This document shows, in pieces, positions 52,826-61,923 of a stretch of 64,000 bases of DNA; position 1 is the stretch's first letter, and each line of letters starts with the position of its first letter. The DNA is taken from NCBI GenBank assembly GCA_003241685.1, contig QFPJ01000011.1, positions 1 to 64,000 on the forward strand, written 5' to 3'. The notes under the pieces are model-generated. The model saw only the letters and a program-made list of their open reading frames with translations, was not told where the DNA came from and made no database searches. The translations under genes and the position numbers were made by a program. The stretch comes from Sphingopyxis macrogoltabida (GTDB lineage: Bacteria; Pseudomonadota; Alphaproteobacteria; Sphingomonadales; Sphingomonadaceae).

Positions 52826-55270
52826 TTGACCAGCCAGAGCCTGCCTTCCGCTGATACCGATTTCAGCAGGGGGGCGGGCTCCGCCAACGTGATCGCGGTG
52901 CCTGCCGCGCTGTCGCGAACCGATGGGGCGATCATCCTCGGGCTGGCGCTGTTGTCGGTCGTGCTGTTGTTCTGGGCAACGCGCGATCCGGTGCTGGTCG
53001 CGGGCTTCGTCGCCGGTCTTGCCCTGATTGCGTGCGGCATGCTGCTTTTTCGCCGACTGTTTCCGGCCGCCGCGTCGGGCGATGCCGCGCCGCCCGACTG
53101 GTCGATGCTGCGGCAGGCGGTCAATCATGACGATGTCGCGATTGCCGTTACCGACCGCGCCGGGCGACTCGTTTGCGCCAATGACCTGTTCGCGACGTGG
53201 ATGGGCGGCTTCGTCACGCCGCCGGGACTGCCGCTCGACGGGCGCGGCGCGGAGCTTTTGAAGAATGCCGGCCGGGCTGCCTGGCGCGATGGCGAGGGCA
53301 GCGTCGATGACCTGTCGATCGGCGCCCTGCCGCTGCGCGCGCAGGTCGCGCGCGCGGGTCAGTCCGACGATTATCTGATCTGGCGTTTTTCGGCCGTCGA
53401 GCGGCTCGATCTTGCGTCGGAAATCGTCCGGCATCTGGATGGTCCGGCCGGCCGCACGCTGGGTCAGGCGGGCATCATGGCCGCGCTCGTCAGCGCGGAA
53501 GGGCGCCTGCGCGTCGCAAACCATGCCTTTCTGCTGCGCGCTCTGGGGGAGAGCGATGCGGTTCATTATGCGGGCCGCGACGTCGCGGCGATGCTGCGGC
53601 TCGACGATGCCGGCGGCCTGTCGTTCGCGCGCGAGGGCGATCGGGCCACCCCGGTTCGCATGGTGCAGATCCCGCTCGCACCCGCCGACGCCAACGGGCC
53701 GATGCTGTTGGCGATGCTGGACGAGGATATCGGCCCCGCCGATCGCGGCACGGCGCAAACCTATGTCGAAACGCTGTTGTCGCTTCTCCCCTTCGGCCTG
53801 GCCCTTGTCGATCGCGATGGCCGTTTCCTTTACATGAACCGGGCTTTCCTGCGGGCCGCGGGGGTCGAGGACGGGCGCAAGCCCCGCTATCCGGGCGACC
53901 TGGTCGTCGGGGAGGACAAGGGGCCGCTCGCGGACATGATCCGCCGCCACAGCAGCGGCCAGCAGGTCGGCGGCGACCTGTCGATCCGGCTGGCCGGTCA
54001 GGGCGACGAGCCGGTGTCGATGCGGATTGTCGGCGTGCGGGGGCTGGGCGAGGCGGCCGTGTTGCTGAGCCTGAAGGATTCGAGCGAGGAGTCGCGACTG
54101 AAGCGGCAGGTGGCACAGGCATCCAAGATGCAGGCCGTCGGCCAGCTTGCCGGCGGCGTCGCCCATGACTTCAACAATATCCTGACCGCGGTTCTTGGAA
54201 GCTGCGACCTGATGCTGATGCGCCATACGCCCGGTGACAGCGATTATGACGACATCCAGCAGATTCGCAGCAACGCCAATCGTGCAGCCAGCCTGACGCG
54301 GCAACTGCTCGCCTTTTCGCGGCAGCAGACGCTGCGGCCGCAAATCCTGCAACTTCCCGATGTGATTTCGGAGGTGTCGCACCTGCTCAAGCGGCTGATC
54401 GGCGACACGGTGCAACTGTCGGTGCATCATGGGCGCGGGCTGGGCGCGGTGCGGGCCGACCCCGGCCAGCTTGAACAGGTGATCATCAATCTGGCCGTCA
54501 ACGCGCGCGACGCGATGCCCGGCGGCGGAACGCTGACGATCGAAACCTATCCCGTGTCGGCGGCGGACGTGCGCCAGATGGGCAACGAATTCATGCCGCC
54601 GGCCGATTACAGCGTGTTGCGGGTCCGCGATACGGGTACGGGCATTCCGGTCGACGTGCTGCCCAAGATATTCGAACCCTTCTTCACGACCAAGGATGTC
54701 GGCAAGGGGACCGGACTTGGCCTGTCGACCGTCTATGGTATCATCAAGCAGTCCGCCGGTTTCATCTTTGCCGATAGCAGGCCGGGGCAGGGGACGGACT
54801 TCACCATCTACCTGCCCGTGCACCGCGCGAACGACGGCACGGCGGCGGTTGCGGCGCCCCCGCCCAAGGCCAAGAAGAGCCAATGGGGGACGGGGACGAT
54901 CCTGCTCGTCGAGGATGAGGATATGGTACGCGCGGTTGCCGAGCGCGCCTTGGTCCGCGCGGGCTATAGCGTCGTCACCGCGGCGCAGGGTGAAGAAGGA
55001 TTGGAACGGTTCGCAGCGATGGACAAGATCGACCTTATCGTCAGCGACGTCGTCATGCCGACGATGGACGGCCCCGCGATGGTTCGCGCCATGCGCGCGC
55101 AGCGGCCGGATCTGCCGGTGCTGTTCATGTCGGGCTATGCCGAAGAACAGCTGCGCCAGTCGATCGACATCGCCGATGTCGCGTTTCTGCCCAAACCCTT
55201 TTCGGTGGTGCAATTGACCGAGGCGGTGTCGGCGACGCTGGACGATGCGGCGCATCGGGTGGCGTCATGA
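52826..55270 (+). CDS. cckA: Hybrid sensor kinase CckA
   Basis: CckA is the bifunctional kinase/phosphatase that feeds ChpT and thereby CtrA and CpdR. The 814-residue protein has two N-terminal membrane helices (~35-75), PAS-like regions (about 95-430, including VALVDRDGRFLYMNRAFLRA-like text), a HisKA domain with His447 in VAHDFNNIL, a HATPase domain (NLAVNARDAMPGGG, DTGTGIPVD, KGTGLGLSTVYGI) and a C-terminal receiver with Asp741 in VSDVVMPTMDGP. The start is a TTG at 52826 after GAGAGAC; no ATG is nearer. A receiver-only gene overlaps its 3' end. Confidence 0.92.
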   Translation: MTSQSLPSADTDFSRGAGSANVIAVPAALSRTDGAIILGLALLSVVLLFWATRDPVLVAGFVAGLALIACGMLLFRRLFPAAASGDAAPPDWSMLRQAVNHDDVAIAVTDRAGRLVCANDLFATWMGGFVTPPGLPLDGRGAELLKNAGRAAWRDGEGSVDDLSIGALPLRAQVARAGQSDDYLIWRFSAVERLDLASEIVRHLDGPAGRTLGQAGIMAALVSAEGRLRVANHAFLLRALGESDAVHYAGRDVAAMLRLDDAGGLSFAREGDRATPVRMVQIPLAPADANGPMLLAMLDEDIGPADRGTAQTYVETLLSLLPFGLALVDRDGRFLYMNRAFLRAAGVEDGRKPRYPGDLVVGEDKGPLADMIRRHSSGQQVGGDLSIRLAGQGDEPVSMRIVGVRGLGEAAVLLSLKDSSEESRLKRQVAQASKMQAVGQLAGGVAHDFNNILTAVLGSCDLMLMRHTPGDSDYDDIQQIRSNANRAASLTRQLLAFSRQQTLRPQILQLPDVISEVSHLLKRLIGDTVQLSVHHGRGLGAVRADPGQLEQVIINLAVNARDAMPGGGTLTIETYPVSAADVRQMGNEFMPPADYSVLRVRDTGTGIPVDVLPKIFEPFFTTKDVGKGTGLGLSTVYGIIKQSAGFIFADSRPGQGTDFTIYLPVHRANDGTAAVAAPPPKAKKSQWGTGTILLVEDEDMVRAVAERALVRAGYSVVTAAQGEEGLERFAAMDKIDLIVSDVVMPTMDGPAMVRAMRAQRPDLPVLFMSGYAEEQLRQSIDIADVAFLPKPFSVVQLTEAVSATLDDAAHRVAS

Positions 55271-55620
55271 CGGAAGGGCGCCGTATTCTGCTCGTCGAAG
55301 ACGATGTCCTGATCGGCATGATGCTGGTCGACATGTTCGATGCGCTCGGCTTTGCGGAGCCGGCGCAGGCGACGACCAACGACGAGGCATTGGCGATCAT
55401 CGCGGAGGAACGGATCGACGGGGCGCTGGTCGACATCAATCTGGGCGAGGAAAAGGGCTGGCCGGTCGCGGACGCGCTGGCGGCGCGCGGCATCCCCTTT
55501 GCCTTCACATCGGGCGGCGGCGACGTGATCCCGGCGCCGCACGCGAATCGGCGACTCGTCACAAAACCCTTTCGGCTGAGCGAGATAGAGGCTGCGTTAA
55601 GCGAGTTTTTCAGCGGCTGA
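55267..55620 (+). CDS. Receiver-only response regulator overlapping cckA
   Basis: The 117-residue protein is a single receiver domain: RILLVEDDVLIGMML, phosphoacceptor Asp56 in ALVDINLGEEKG, and the Lys in LVTKPFRLSE. There is no DNA-binding or enzymatic output. The ATG overlaps the cckA stop (ATGA), so the two are co-translated. In other alphaproteobacteria CckA acts with DivK- and CpdR-like receivers; whether this one is a phosphate sink or a regulator for CckA is not known. Confidence 0.85.
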   Translation: MTEGRRILLVEDDVLIGMMLVDMFDALGFAEPAQATTNDEALAIIAEERIDGALVDINLGEEKGWPVADALAARGIPFAFTSGGGDVIPAPHANRRLVTKPFRLSEIEAALSEFFSG

Positions 55621-55664
55621 ACGCCTGCGAAACCCAAGGCGCAGGGCCTTTCCGCAAAAATTTT

Positions 55665-55679
55665 GTTCTCCACTTGTTC
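55665..55679. promoter_or_regulatory. Alphaproteobacterial LexA (SOS) box upstream of recA
   Basis: GTTC at 55665-55668 and GTTC at 55676-55679, separated by exactly seven bases, is a perfect match to the alphaproteobacterial SOS box GTTC-N7-GTTC. An overlapping palindrome TGTTCT-ATG-AGAACA (55675-55689) resembles the E. coli-type half-sites. It is 76 bases before the recA start, where repression by LexA is expected. Confidence 0.9.
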
Positions 55680-55755
55680 TATGAGAACAAATGTGGCACA
55701 TGGGTACAGCGTTGCGGTGCGCCGGCAGGCGCTCTAGAGCTGGAAAGGGACGGTC

Positions 55756-56835
55756 ATGGCCGGACAATTGTCACTCGTGGAATCGGGGAAATCAGTGAAC
55801 GGAACGGACAGGCAGAAGGCGCTCGACGCCGCGCTCGCGCAGATCGATCGCGCGTTCGGCAAGGGCTCGGTGATGAAGCTGGGGTCGAAGGAAGCGATGC
55901 AGGTGGAGGCCGTCTCCACCGGATCGCTCGGCCTCGACATCGCGCTGGGCGTCGGCGGTCTGCCGCGCGGCCGCGTCATTGAAATCTATGGCCCCGAAAG
56001 CTCGGGCAAGACCACGCTGGCGCTGCACTGCATCGCCGAGGCGCAGAAGATGGGCGGCACCGCCGCCTTCGTCGATGCCGAACATGCGCTGGACCCGGTC
56101 TATGCGCGAAAGCTGGGGGTCGACATCGATGAACTGATCGTGTCGCAGCCCGATACGGGCGAACAGGCGCTGGAGATCGTCGACACGCTGGTGCGCTCGA
56201 ACGCGATCGACGTGCTGGTCGTCGATTCGGTCGCCGCGCTGGTGCCGCGCGCCGAAATCGAAGGCGAGATGGGCGACAGCCATGTCGGCCTGCAGGCGCG
56301 GTTGATGTCGCAGAGCCTGCGCAAGCTGACCGGGTCGATCAGCCGGTCACGCTGCATGGTGATCTTCATCAACCAGCTGCGCATGAAGATCGGCGTGATG
56401 TACGGCAATCCCGAAACGACGACGGGCGGCAACGCGCTGAAATTCTATGCGTCGGTTCGTCTGGACATCCGCCGCACCGGCCAGATCAAGGATCGCGACG
56501 AGATCGTCGGCAACACGACGCGCGTCAAGGTCGTCAAGAACAAGGTCGCCCCGCCGTTCAAGCAGGTCGAATTCGACATCATGTATGGGCAGGGCATTTC
56601 GAAGATCGGCGAGATTCTCGACCTCGGCGTCAAGGCGGGTCTGGTCGAAAAAGCGGGCGCGTGGTTCAGCTATGATTCGATCCGGATCGGGCAGGGGCGC
56701 GAAAATGCGAAGACGTTCCTCTCCGAAAATCCGGAACTGATGCAGCGTCTCGAAACCGCGATCCGCGGCCGGACCGACGCCGTGGCGGAAGAAATGATGG
56801 CCGGCCCCGATGCGGAAGACGACGGCGACACTTGA
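55756..56835 (+). CDS. recA: Recombinase RecA
   Basis: RecA forms the filament for homologous recombination and the SOS signal. The 359-residue protein has Walker A GPESSGKT (residues 79-86), the ATP-binding AEHALDPVYARKLGVD and L1/L2 loop segments, and the VVDSVAALVPRAEIEGEMGD and NQLRMKIGVMYGNPETTTGG blocks. The C-terminal acidic tail is typical. It follows an SOS box. The downstream hairpin at 56847-56875 may end its transcript. Confidence 0.98.
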   Translation: MAGQLSLVESGKSVNGTDRQKALDAALAQIDRAFGKGSVMKLGSKEAMQVEAVSTGSLGLDIALGVGGLPRGRVIEIYGPESSGKTTLALHCIAEAQKMGGTAAFVDAEHALDPVYARKLGVDIDELIVSQPDTGEQALEIVDTLVRSNAIDVLVVDSVAALVPRAEIEGEMGDSHVGLQARLMSQSLRKLTGSISRSRCMVIFINQLRMKIGVMYGNPETTTGGNALKFYASVRLDIRRTGQIKDRDEIVGNTTRVKVVKNKVAPPFKQVEFDIMYGQGISKIGEILDLGVKAGLVEKAGAWFSYDSIRIGQGRENAKTFLSENPELMQRLETAIRGRTDAVAEEMMAGPDAEDDGDT

Positions 56836-56846
56836 TTGATTCCCTT

Positions 56847-56875
56847 CCGGGTGGCGCGCGGTGCGGGCCACCCGG
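56847..56875 (+). terminator. Possible recA 3' hairpin
   Basis: A 9-bp perfect stem (CCGGGTGGC at 56847-56855, GCCACCCGG at 56867-56875) with an 11-base loop lies 11 bases after the recA stop. No T-tract follows, so termination by this hairpin alone is uncertain. The rest of the ~285-base gap up to 57119 has no gene that I can support. Confidence 0.4.
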
Positions 56876-57119
56876 GGAAACGGGGGCGGGCCCGTAGCCC
56901 TTGCACGCTGCGCCGTACCTGCATTGCCCCTCTCCCGCAGGTCGGCCCGCTCGCCGTTGATCCCGATTTCGCTCCGGCGGCGGCGAACCCTCTGTTTCCC
57001 CTGTGACGGTTCTTTTGACTTGCCTGTAAGGGCTATTCGGGCTCTTTCACGGACATCGGTGATGGACCGGCCGGCCCTGATGGCCGGCCTTGGCCGCCAC
57101 CCCGCCGGGAGAGACATAT

Positions 57120-57746
57120 ATGAGCCTGATCGTCCATCACCTCAACAACAGCCGGTCACAGCGTATCTTGTGGCTGCTCGAAGAAATCGGCGCGTCTTAT
57201 GACGTCCGCTTCTACGACCGCGACCCGGTCACCAATCTGGCGCCCCCCGAATTGCGCGCCGTCCACCCGCTCGGGAAATCGCCCGTGCTCGAGGATGAAG
57301 GCCGGACGATCGTCGAATCGGCGGCGATCGTGGAATATCTCTGCGAATATCATGGCGGCGACCGTCTGGTGCCGCAGCGCGGAACCGATGATCATGTCCG
57401 CCATCTGCAATGGATGCATTTCGCCGAAGGGTCGGCGATGACGCCGATCCTGCTGCGGATATATACCGCCCGGCTGGGGGAGGCGGCCGCGCCGCTCGAG
57501 GCGCGCATTACCGAACAGCTCGATTCGCATTTTTCCTATATGGAAAGCGAGGTCAGCGACGCGGGTCACTTCATCGGCAATGATCTGTCGGCGGCCGACG
57601 TCATGCTCAGCTTTCCGGCGGAGATCGCGATCATGCAAGGCATGGCGCCCCGCTATCCCAAGCTCGCGGCTTTCGTGAACGCCTGTCACGATCGCCCGGC
57701 GTGGCGCCGCGCGCGCGAAAAGGGCGGCGCCTATTATGGCTATTGA
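57120..57746 (+). CDS. Glutathione S-transferase family protein
   Basis: The 208-residue protein has a thioredoxin-fold N-terminus (SLIVHHLNNSRSQRILWLLE; the Asn/Ser near the start is in the GST catalytic region, then PLGKSPVLEDEGRTIVESAAIVEYL) and an all-helical C-terminal domain. It uses glutathione, but the electrophile is unknown. The ATG at 57120 follows a GGGAGAG site; an in-frame start ten codons upstream is less likely. It stands between recA and alaS with two small unknown genes after it. Confidence 0.9.
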   Translation: MSLIVHHLNNSRSQRILWLLEEIGASYDVRFYDRDPVTNLAPPELRAVHPLGKSPVLEDEGRTIVESAAIVEYLCEYHGGDRLVPQRGTDDHVRHLQWMHFAEGSAMTPILLRIYTARLGEAAAPLEARITEQLDSHFSYMESEVSDAGHFIGNDLSAADVMLSFPAEIAIMQGMAPRYPKLAAFVNACHDRPAWRRAREKGGAYYGY

Positions 57747-57751
57747 TCCTT

Positions 57752-58348
57752 ATGGCGATTGATCGCCGGGCGCTTTTCGGCGCGGTCCTGTTGGCGCCCG
57801 CCTTGTTCGGCGCGGCAACGGCTCGCGCCGCGCCGCCGGTGGTTGCGCCCGATGTTGAACGCGCGGTCGTCGCGCCCGACGGCACCGCTTTCGCGCCATC
57901 TGCATTCGACGAGGAAGGCGCCGTCGATCGCTTCGCCGCTTATGTGATGGCCCTCGCGAAGCGCGATTATGCGGCGGCTTACGCCATGTTCCGCCTGTCC
58001 TTTCAGGCCGCGAACCCCCGGCTGGAATGGGAAATGAACCAGCGCAAGCGCAGCGCGCTGTGGGCCGACGGCACGCTGCGCATTCTGCGCCTGAGCTGGT
58101 ATCCCGATCCCGCCGGTCAGCCGGCCGGCCTTTATGCCGCTTTCGATTTTCGCGGCGACCGTAAGGACGGGACGATGGACTGCGGCTATGTCGTCGTGCA
58201 TCACGCGCCGTCCGCGCCCGCATGGACGGTCGTGCGTACCGACACGTCCGAAGTGCCGGCCGATCTGATCGAGGATGGGGTCCCCAAGGTCGACGTGCTG
58301 CGCCAGTTGCCATGCTATCTGGGCAAGGGGATCGCGACGGCGCTGTGA
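57752..58348 (+). CDS. Exported protein, DUF4019-like
   Basis: The 198-residue protein has a signal peptide (LFGAVLLAPALFGAATARA/AP), and its first Met sits five bases after the GST stop. The mature sequence runs DRFAAYVMALAKRDYAAAYA, then ...GLYAAFDFRGDRKDGTMDCGYVVVHH and APAWTVVRTD. The order of helix, Y-rich strand and W-x-V strand matches the DUF4019-like pattern. It resembles the next gene weakly, so the pair could be diverged duplicates. Function is unknown; a periplasmic ligand-binding or immunity-type role cannot be tested here. Confidence 0.7.
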   Translation: MAIDRRALFGAVLLAPALFGAATARAAPPVVAPDVERAVVAPDGTAFAPSAFDEEGAVDRFAAYVMALAKRDYAAAYAMFRLSFQAANPRLEWEMNQRKRSALWADGTLRILRLSWYPDPAGQPAGLYAAFDFRGDRKDGTMDCGYVVVHHAPSAPAWTVVRTDTSEVPADLIEDGVPKVDVLRQLPCYLGKGIATAL

Positions 58349-58451
58349 CGCGGCCGCGCCGAGACCAAAAGAAATTCGGCTTGCCGGGAGGAAGGCGGGA
58401 CGGCAAGGCACGGCCGCGGCGCCATTGGGGGCTTGCCGAAGGGGAATATCC

Positions 58452-59189
58452 GTGACGATGTTGGCATTCGCCTTGTTGGCAGCGGCGGCGGGGCTGCCCG
58501 AAATCAGGATCGAAGCGGTGCCGGGAAAAGGCTATGCCGCCACCGTCGCGCGGATCGACGCCGATCAATACACGCCCGTCGTCGACAGGATCAAGGTCCT
58601 GGCGACCCAGCGTTGCGGCAGGTTGAAGGTGCGGTTCGGCCGTTATTTCTTCGACAATCAGATCGATACCGATCGCGGCGTCACGGTGATCGAGGATTTT
58701 CGCCAGAATTTTTCCTGCTATGATCCCGCGACGGATCCGTACAAGCCCGTTCCCGCCGACTGGCAGGCAAGTGCGGCGGAAACCGCGGCCGTGACACGTT
58801 TCGCGACGCGTTTTCTGGACAATCTGGACGATGGCAACGGCGCGGTGCTGGCGGCGATGATGGACCCGCAACTGGAAACGACGCCGGACGAAATGCTGCG
58901 CTTCAGCCGCGAGGCGAAGATGCATCAGACGGGCGCCGGCGAATTCACCGCGCGGCTCGACGGCTGGCTGAACAATCCCGAGGACGCGGCCTATCCCGGC
59001 GCCTATGCCTATTTCGCGGTGATCAGTTCGCACCCCGGCATCGCCGGCACCTGCGGCGGCGTGCTGGTCTATCGGGTCCGCGACGGCCAATATCAAATCT
59101 CGCAATATGATGTACGCTATATCTCGCAGGCGCTGATCGATGAGGCCGGTTATTCCGACGAGGAACTCAATCGCCTCTGCCAACGCTAG
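58452..59189 (+). CDS. DUF4019-like protein with N-terminal signal
   Basis: The 245-residue product starts at GTG 58452, 8-9 bases after AAGGGGA; an ATG two codons in is an alternative. It has a short hydrophobic leader (MLAFALLAAAAG), a ~75-residue N-terminal part with two cysteines (QRCGRLKVRFGRYFF and NFSCYDPATD), and then a C-terminal segment from ATRFLDNLDDGNGAVLAAMM to DGQYQISQYDVRYISQAL that fits DUF4019. It is the second of two adjacent such genes before alaS. Function unknown. Confidence 0.7.
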   Translation: MTMLAFALLAAAAGLPEIRIEAVPGKGYAATVARIDADQYTPVVDRIKVLATQRCGRLKVRFGRYFFDNQIDTDRGVTVIEDFRQNFSCYDPATDPYKPVPADWQASAAETAAVTRFATRFLDNLDDGNGAVLAAMMDPQLETTPDEMLRFSREAKMHQTGAGEFTARLDGWLNNPEDAAYPGAYAYFAVISSHPGIAGTCGGVLVYRVRDGQYQISQYDVRYISQALIDEAGYSDEELNRLCQR

Positions 59190-59265
59190 GTCCGGATGCC
59201 GGGCCGGGCCGGGGCAGGCGCGTATCATGCTTGAGAAACGCGCCGCGCCGCACTAGATCGCGCGC

Positions 59266-61923
59266 ATGACATCGACCAACGACATTCGCCGCTCTTTCCT
59301 CGATTATTTCGGGGACGCGGGCCACCATATCGAGCCGTCGGCGCCGCTGGTGCCGTACAACGACCCGACGCTGATGTTCGTCAACGCCGGGATGGTGCCG
59401 TTCAAGAATGTCTTCACCGGGCTGGAGAAGCGGCCGTACAGCACCGCGACATCGTCGCAGAAATGCGTGCGCGCGGGCGGCAAGCACAACGACCTCGACA
59501 ATGTCGGCTATACGGCGCGGCACCACACTTTCTTTGAAATGCTAGGCAATTTCTCGTTCGGCGACTATTTCAAGGAACAGGCGATCCACCATGCCTGGAC
59601 GCTGATCACCAGGACCTGGGGCCTGCCCGCCGACAAGCTGACCGCGACCGTCTATCACACCGATGACGAGGCGTTCGACCTGTGGCGCAAGATTTCGGGA
59701 TTGCCCGAGGAGCGCATCATCCGTATCCCGACCAGCGACAATTTCTGGTCGATGGGCGACACGGGGCCGTGCGGGCCGTGCAGCGAAATCTTTTATGACC
59801 ATGGCGACCATATCTGGGGCGGCCCGCCGGGATCGCCGGAAGAGGATGGCGACCGTTTCGTCGAGATCTGGAACCTGGTGTTCATGCAATATGAGCAGCT
59901 GCCGGGCGGCGAGCGCGTCGACCTGCCGCGGCCGAGCATCGACACGGGCATGGGGCTGGAGCGCGTCGCGGCGGTGCTGCAGGGCGTCCACGACAATTAT
60001 GACACCGACACGTTCAAGGCGCTGATCGCGGCGTCGGTCGACCTGACCGGCGTGCCGGCCGAGGGCGGAAGCCAGGCCAGCCACCGCGTCATCGCCGATC
60101 ACCTGCGCGCATCCAGCTTTCTGGTTGCCGACGGCGTGCTGCCGTCGAACGAAGGGCGCGGCTATGTGCTGCGCCGGATCATGCGCCGCGCGATGCGGCA
60201 CGCGCATCTGCTGGGGACGAAGGACCCGCTGATGCACCGCCTGCTGCCGTCGCTGACCGCCGAAATGGGCGCCGCCTATCCCGAGCTGATCCGCGCCCAG
60301 CCGCTGATCGCCGAGACGCTGCAGCGCGAGGAGGTCAAGTTCCGTCAGACGCTGGACAAGGGACTGAAGCTGCTCGACGAGGCGACGGTCGGCATGGGGA
60401 AGGGCGATACGCTGCCCGGCGACGTCGCGTTCAAACTCTATGACACATATGGCTTCCCCTATGACCTGACCGAAGACGCGCTGCGGACGCAGGACATCCA
60501 CGTCGACCGGGCCGGTTTCGATGCCGCGATGGCACAGCAGAAGGCGGCGGCGCGCGCGGCGTGGAAGGGCAGCGGCGAAAAGGCGTCGGACGAGATCTGG
60601 TTCGACCTGGCCGAAGCGAACGGCAGCACCGAATTCACCGGCTACACCTCCACCGCGGGCGAGGCGACGGTGATCGGGCTGGTCCGTGACGGCCGGCCGG
60701 TCGACGAGGCGAAGGCGGGCGACACGGTAGTGGTGCTGACCAACCAGACGCCCTTCTATGGCGAAAGCGGCGGCCAGATGGGCGACGCGGGAACGATCGC
60801 GACGCTGGAGGGCGCGAAGGCGTCGGTCAGCGACACCGGCAAGCCGCTGGGCCGGCTGCACACGCATCAGGCGGTGCTGGAGGCGGGCACGCTGAAGGTC
60901 GGCGACACGGTGCAGTTGAATGTCGATGCCGCGCGCCGCGACCGCATTCGCGCCAATCACAGCGCGACGCACCTGTTGCACGCGGCGCTCCGCAACCGGC
61001 TGGGCGGGCATGTGACGCAGAAGGGCAGCCTGGTCGCCGAGGATCGCTTCCGCTTCGACTTTTCGCACCCCAAGGCGCTGACGGCTGAGGAGATCGCGGC
61101 GGTCGAGGCGGATGTGAACGCCCAAATCCGCGCCAACGAGGCGGTGTCGACGCGGCTGATGACGCCCGAGGATGCGATCGAGGCCGGCGCGATGGCGCTG
61201 TTCGGCGAGAAATATGGCGACGAGGTGCGCGTGCTGAGCATGGGCAAGGCCGACGACCAGAGCTATTCGGTCGAATTGTGCGGCGGCACGCATGTCCGGG
61301 CGCTGGGCGACATCGCGCTGTTCAAGATCATCGGCGAGAGCGCGGTGTCGTCGGGCGTGCGGCGCATCGAGGCGCTGACCGGCGAGGCGGCGCGGACGTG
61401 GCTGAACGCCCGCGACGAGGCGCTGAAAGCCGCCGCGGCGGCGCTCAAGACGTCGCCCGACGAGGTGCCGGCGCGCGTCGCGGCGCTGGCCGAGCAGCTC
61501 AAGAAGGCCGAGCGCGAACTGGCCGACGCGAAGAAGGCTCTGGCGCTGGGCGGCGGCGCGAGCGGCGGCGGCGGTGCGAGCGGACCGGCGGTCGAGCAGG
61601 TCGGCGACACCGCCTTCCTGGCGCAGGTCGTCGAAGGACTGGACCCCAAGGAATTGCGCGGCACGGTCGACGGGCTGAAGAAGCAGGTCGTCAGCGGCGT
61701 CGCGATGCTGGTCGCGGTCAATGACGGCCGCGCTTCGGTCGCGGTCGGCGTGACCGAAGACCGGACGGCGCGGCACAGCGCGGTCGATCTGGTCAAGGCG
61801 GCGGTTGCGGCGCTGGGCGGGCAGGGCGGCGGCGGCCGGCCCGACATGGCGCAGGGCGGCGGCCCCGACGGCGGCGCGGCCGACGCGGCGGTGGCGGCGG
61901 TCAAGGCGGCGCTGGCGGCATGA
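59266..61923 (+). CDS. alaS: Alanyl-tRNA synthetase
   Basis: The 885-residue class II enzyme charges tRNA-Ala and edits mischarged serine. Visible parts are motif 1/2 (FVNAGMVPFKNVFTGLE, HHTFFEMLGNFSFGDYF), the editing domain with NHSATHLLHAALRNRLG, the CGGTHVRALGDI zinc/editing segment, and the C-terminal DHHA1/C-Ala region rich in glycine (ALGGGASGGGGASGPA and a GGQGGGGRPDMAQGG tail). Length is normal. recA-to-alaS proximity is a common proteobacterial arrangement. Its stop overlaps the next gene by four bases. Confidence 0.97.
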   Translation: MTSTNDIRRSFLDYFGDAGHHIEPSAPLVPYNDPTLMFVNAGMVPFKNVFTGLEKRPYSTATSSQKCVRAGGKHNDLDNVGYTARHHTFFEMLGNFSFGDYFKEQAIHHAWTLITRTWGLPADKLTATVYHTDDEAFDLWRKISGLPEERIIRIPTSDNFWSMGDTGPCGPCSEIFYDHGDHIWGGPPGSPEEDGDRFVEIWNLVFMQYEQLPGGERVDLPRPSIDTGMGLERVAAVLQGVHDNYDTDTFKALIAASVDLTGVPAEGGSQASHRVIADHLRASSFLVADGVLPSNEGRGYVLRRIMRRAMRHAHLLGTKDPLMHRLLPSLTAEMGAAYPELIRAQPLIAETLQREEVKFRQTLDKGLKLLDEATVGMGKGDTLPGDVAFKLYDTYGFPYDLTEDALRTQDIHVDRAGFDAAMAQQKAAARAAWKGSGEKASDEIWFDLAEANGSTEFTGYTSTAGEATVIGLVRDGRPVDEAKAGDTVVVLTNQTPFYGESGGQMGDAGTIATLEGAKASVSDTGKPLGRLHTHQAVLEAGTLKVGDTVQLNVDAARRDRIRANHSATHLLHAALRNRLGGHVTQKGSLVAEDRFRFDFSHPKALTAEEIAAVEADVNAQIRANEAVSTRLMTPEDAIEAGAMALFGEKYGDEVRVLSMGKADDQSYSVELCGGTHVRALGDIALFKIIGESAVSSGVRRIEALTGEAARTWLNARDEALKAAAAALKTSPDEVPARVAALAEQLKKAERELADAKKALALGGGASGGGGASGPAVEQVGDTAFLAQVVEGLDPKELRGTVDGLKKQVVSGVAMLVAVNDGRASVAVGVTEDRTARHSAVDLVKAAVAALGGQGGGGRPDMAQGGGPDGGAADAAVAAVKAALAA

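Noticed and set aside
59542..61776. 744-residue open frame antisense to alaS
   Set aside because: alaS is a complete family member on the plus strand; the antisense translation has no domain and strong codon-shadow composition.
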